Source: Pigoraptor vietnamica (Eukaryota > Opisthokonta > Filasterea). Taken from it: a stretch of 64,000 nucleotides of DNA. A program made the position numbers and the translations under genes. The stretch lies in contig CALSCQ010001775.1 in assembly GCA_943704525.1 (NCBI GenBank), positions 1-64,000 of the forward strand. The letters are read 5' to 3'. Each line of letters starts with the position of its first letter. Positions within the stretch are counted from its first letter, which is position 1. The notes under the pieces were generated by a model. It made no database searches, was not told the DNA's origin, and saw only the letters and a list, made by a program, of their open reading frames with translations. This document shows positions 60,623 through 64,000 of this stretch, piece by piece.

Positions 60623-63428
60623 ATGGCTAAGATTCGAGGTGGAACGGGCGCTGCGCTGTCCAAGTCGCGCGGCAACATGAACCCGCACCGAGTGCTCTCG
60701 AAGAAGGAGGCCGGCAATATGCGCTCGAAGGCGACCATCAACCGGCTCAAGCTGTACAAGAGCGGAGGGAAGGTCATCCGCGACGTGAACGGCAAAGTGC
60801 TTCAGGTTTGTATGCGATCGCTGCGTACCTCGTGTACCTCTTGTCATTGGCTTGAGTCGTTTTGTGTTCAATTGTATTCCGTTGACTTTTTCTTGTAATT
60901 CGCCCCTCTATCCGTTTTGTGTTCGGTGCTTTTCGCCGTTTCCCCCAAGCCTCTCGTCAGCGCAAGCCTGATCTCCCTTCCCCGCTGTCACGCAGGCTGC
61001 GCCGCTGCAGGCGAGCGTTGCGAGTGGCTCTGTGGCACGCGTGCAGGCCGATCGGCGTTGGTTCGGCAACACGCGCGTCATCGGACAGAAGGAACTCGAG
61101 GTGAGCCTCTTTTTTATGTGTTATTATTGTTCGGTGAACGACAGTGCGCCCGTCATTAATTTCTTATTTCCCTTAAGTTTAATCGTTCATGTGCGTCTGT
61201 GTTCTTTGTTTTGTAGGCCTTCCGCCAGGCGATGTCCGAGAAGATGCACGACCCGTACACGGTCGTCATGCGGCAGAGCAAGCTGCCGATGTCGCTCCTC
61301 ACGGACCCCACGAAGGTGTCTCGCTCGCACCTCCTCGACACGGAGGCGTTCGAGGCGACCTTTGGGCCCAAGTCGCAGCGGAAGCGCCCGCGCCTCCAGA
61401 CGACCGACATGGCAGAGTACGTGACTGCTGCCGCAGCACATGCCGACAACTACAGCGCGGAGAAGGACGTGAACCTGCGCACGGAGGGCGACGGGGACGA
61501 GCGACCCGAGGTCATGGACAAGATTTTCACGAAGGGGCAGTCGAAGCGCATTTGGGGCGAGCTGTACAAGGTCATCGACAGCTCGGACGTCATCATCCAG
61601 GTCCTCGACGCGCGGTGGGTGCCTCGTGGCGTGTGCTCTTGTGCCTGTGTTGTGCATCGGCTACTTTCTTCGCGTGTGCGCTCAATTCGCGCTTACTTTC
61701 GCTGACGTAGTACATTGGGCCTCTATTCTTGCATAATTTTTTAATTGCGCTCAACGTGTGCGACGCCTCTCACTGTTACCGCCACTTGCGCAACTTGCAG
61801 CGATCCGATGGGCACGCGTTCGAAGCACATCGAGGAGTACATGCGGAAGGAGAAGCCGCACAAGCACCTCGTGTTCGTGCTCAACAAGTGCGACCTCGTG
61901 CCCACGTGGGCGACGTCGCGGTGGGTCAAGGCGCTCTCGAAGGAGTACCCGACGCTCGCCTTCCACGCGAGCATCACGAACCCTTTCGGCAAGGGCGCGC
62001 TCATCCAGCTGCTGCGTCAGTTTGGGGCGCTCCACAGCGACAAGAAGCAGATTTCCATCGGTTTCATCGGCTATCCGAACGTCGGCAAGTCGAGCGTCAT
62101 CAACACGCTTCGCGCCAAGAAGGTGTGCAAGGTCGCCCCCATCCCCGGCGAGACAAAGGTGTGGCAGTACATCACGCTGATGCGCCGCATCTTCCTTATC
62201 GACTGCCCCGGCGTCGTGTACCCCTCGGGCGACACCGAGACGGAGATTGTGCTCAAGGGCGTCGTGCGGATAGAGAACATCAAGGACCCAGCCGACCACA
62301 TCCCCACGGTCCTCGAGCGCGTCAAGCCCGAGTACATTGCCAAGACGTACGGCGTTGACAAGTGGAGCGACCCCATTGACTTCCTCGAGCAGATTGCGCG
62401 CCGCAACGGAAAGCTCCTCAAGGGCGGAGAGCCGGACATCAACACGGTCGCAAAGATGATCCTCCACGACTGGCAGCGCGGCCGCGTCCCCTACTTTGTC
62501 GCGCCTCCCCGCGACGACGTTGCTGACGGCAGTGCCAGCGCACCGACGACGACGACCGCCGAGGCTGCTGCGACCGAGGTTGCAGAGGACAACAAGAACG
62601 CCAAGTACCAGGTCAAGCAGAAGATTTCGAAGATCAGCGTGGGTCTCGGCTTCACCGACGACGACCTCGCCGGCGACGGCGCGGGCGCGGAGGATGAAGA
62701 CGACGGCGCCGAATCGGACGAGGGCTCCGGAAGCGGCGACGAAGGTAGTGCGAGCGATGCGTCTGAGAGCGGAAGCGGGGACGCGGCGGAGGACGTGGCG
62801 GAGGCTGCGGAGGCTGCGGCGATGTCGCCGGAGGCGGCCACTGGCAAGGGCGATCGGAAGCGCAAGTCGCCCGGTGCTTCGCCCGCTGTGGACTGGGACA
62901 CGGTCTTGCGCAGTGCTGTTGGGGATGACGACGGCAGCGAGGAAGGCGCGGTTGCTGACGAGAGCGGCCCTGCGTCGAAACGGGCGCGTGTGGATGCCGA
63001 CGAGGAGGCGCGCGGCGACAGCGCCGAGGACGACGATCCCGAGGTGGAAGAGGCGCGGAAGGTGCGTCGGCGAAAGCAGGAGCAGGCCCGCAAAAGCAAG
63101 GTGACAATGCAGAACGGGTTTGTGGTGAGGGACAAGAACGCACCGGCCCTGGATGACGACGATTCTGGCCGGCGGAAGAAGACTGTGAAGGAGAAGGTGG
63201 GTGCTCCTGTGCTCGCGTTGAGGCGAGTGTTTTAATAATTCTCACACGTTTTTGAACGGCATGCAGCGCATGACCACCAACAAGATGCGCATCGGCGACC
63301 ACTACTATGAGACGGCGAACGTGAAGAACCGCAACCTCCGCAAGAAGGCGGCGCAGGCGGAGCGCAAGTCGCCGTCGTCCAAGAGCCCCAAGGGGGTGTC
63401 GCCGAAGATTAAGCGCACGAAGCGATGA
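60623..63428 (+). CDS. GNL2: Nucleolar GTP-binding protein 2 (GNL2/NOG2/Nug2), circularly permuted GTPase, 5 exons
   Basis: NOG2 is a GTPase that binds pre-60S ribosomal particles and acts in late nuclear maturation. The exons are about 60623-60805, 60995-61100, 61217-61614, 61801-63196 and 63267-63428, giving about 747 residues. The NGP1NT region starts at [20 protein letters not shown] and holds [31 protein letters not shown] and [20 protein letters not shown]. The GTPase motifs are in permuted order, as known for the YlqF/YawG family: VLDARDPMGTRS, G4 [13 protein letters not shown]1 [14 protein letters not shown], then [13 protein letters not shown] and G3 [23 protein letters not shown] closes the core. 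A long acidic tail ([16 protein letters not shown]) and a Lys-rich C-terminal exon ([20 protein letters not shown]) follow, as in the eukaryotic proteins. It is divergent from HELLS. Confidence 0.96.
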
Positions 63429-63802
63429 CAGCCTCGCCGCCCAACAGAGTGCCGTCAAGCGCGTGTCATTACAGACGGCTTTCTCAGCGATCTTGCAGTT
63501 TGAAGTGTGTGTGGGAGTCGAGATCCGCGTTGACATAGCCGAGCCCGAAATTCGATGTTGTCCGAGAACATTCGCGTGTCCGGTCAACGATTAAAGCAAA
63601 TCGCTTTATTTTGGCTGGCTGCGCCGATACATTTTCCATAGTCAAAGGGGTTTATTTTGTGCGACGAAACGGAAAAATAGCCACAAACGAGAGCTAACAC
63701 TGAAACGCGGTTCGCGGCACGCTTTGTGCGCGTTCATCAACAGCCCTTCTCGTAAGGGAGCGAAAGGCCCTCTCGGGAACAGCCGGAGCGTCGACGAAGA
63801 GG
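63429..63802. other. Intergenic DNA downstream of GNL2
   Basis: Contains TTAAAGCAAATCGCTTTATTTTGG (63591-63614), in which AAAGC and GCTTT form a short inverted repeat. No gene recognised. Confidence 0.45.
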
Positions 63803-64000
63803 ATGGCGTCTCACTACTGCTGTCGGGCCGAGCCGGCGCGGAAGTGGCGTTGCATGCAACTGCAACTGCACCTGCTAGCACTCGGCGTGGTTTGCGTCCT
63901 CCTGGCTCGTCCCACCTGCGCGCAGAAGACGTGGACAATCACCACGGCGGGCATTTCCTTCTCGCCGTCGTCCATCTCCGTCACCGCGGGGGATGTTGTC
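63803..64000 (+). CDS. Secreted cupredoxin-like protein, 5' part only
   Basis: The frame from the ATG at 63803 stays open to the window edge (66 codons). A basic N-terminus (CCRAEPARKWRC) is followed by a hydrophobic core (LQLHLLALGVVCVLLARP) and a likely signal cleavage after TCAQ. The mature part begins KTWTITTAGISFSPSSISVT and AGDVV. That is the usual first beta strands of small blue-copper and plastocyanin-like domains, in which a phrase of the type 'F-x-P-x-x-x-V-x-x-G-D-x-V' precedes the core. Copper ligands would lie beyond the window, so activity cannot be judged. Position after GNL2 on the same strand says nothing of its role. Confidence 0.7.
   Translation, partial: MASHYCCRAEPARKWRCMQLQLHLLALGVVCVLLARPTCAQKTWTITTAGISFSPSSISVTAGDVV

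Overview
The window is nuclear DNA of a GC-rich, intron-bearing, flagellated eukaryotic microbe. Genes are split by many short introns (mostly 70 to 200 nt), almost all GT-AG with a typical start GTGCGTG and an acceptor CAG. There is no operon layout, and long (AC/GT)n microsatellites are frequent. An IFT70 gene implies a cilium or flagellum. DNA-PKcs, an animal-like TopBP1, HELLS/LSH, ENGase and DPH7 together fit a free-living protist with a gene set close to that of amorpheans. I cannot name the species.

Layout. 1-175 is an (AC)n tract. 592-2745 (+) is a broken F-box/ankyrin-like gene that carries a 29-base G run. 3125-16775 (+) is a complete DNA-PKcs gene: ten introns in its first 2.3 kb, then one 11.3-kb exon. 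17112-18239 (-) is a PX-only sorting nexin, divergent from 18652-21433 (+), a TAPT1 family membrane protein. 21911-24942 (+) is an RMND1/DUF155 protein. 25589-26906 (-) is an unrecognised single-pass membrane protein with a signal peptide. 27159-28879 (-) is a two-PH-domain protein, divergent from 29722-33103 (+), a GH85 endo-beta-N-acetylglucosaminidase with a membrane anchor. 33251-38191 (-) is TopBP1, divergent from 38707-39468 (+), a SUKH plus ZZ-finger protein. 39804-44047 (-) is IFT70/TTC30, divergent from 44814-47186 (+), an LRR protein with a basic tail. 47757-50181 (-) is DPH7. 50415-55684 (-) is a large multi-domain membrane protein. 56535-60038 (-) is HELLS/LSH, divergent from 60623-63428 (+), GNL2/NOG2. 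63803-64000 (+) is the start of a secreted cupredoxin-like protein, cut by the window end.

How the genes relate. Several act in genome maintenance (DNA-PKcs in end joining, TopBP1 in replication and checkpoint start, HELLS in chromatin remodelling and DNA methylation). Others serve ribosomes and translation (GNL2 in 60S assembly, DPH7 in diphthamide synthesis on eEF2), membranes (PX, PH, TAPT1, RMND1) and cilia (IFT70). I see no sign that they form a functional cluster; divergent gene pairs with 0.4 to 0.85 kb of shared upstream DNA are the main layout theme. I saw no CRISPR array, no rRNA or tRNA that I could support, and no virus-like or transposable element that I could support.

The splice models are mine, built by reading donors and acceptors and checking phase. 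The summed coding length is a multiple of three for DNA-PKcs, TAPT1, RMND1, the PH protein, ENGase, TopBP1, the LRR protein, DPH7 and HELLS. Single boundaries may still be off by a base or two.
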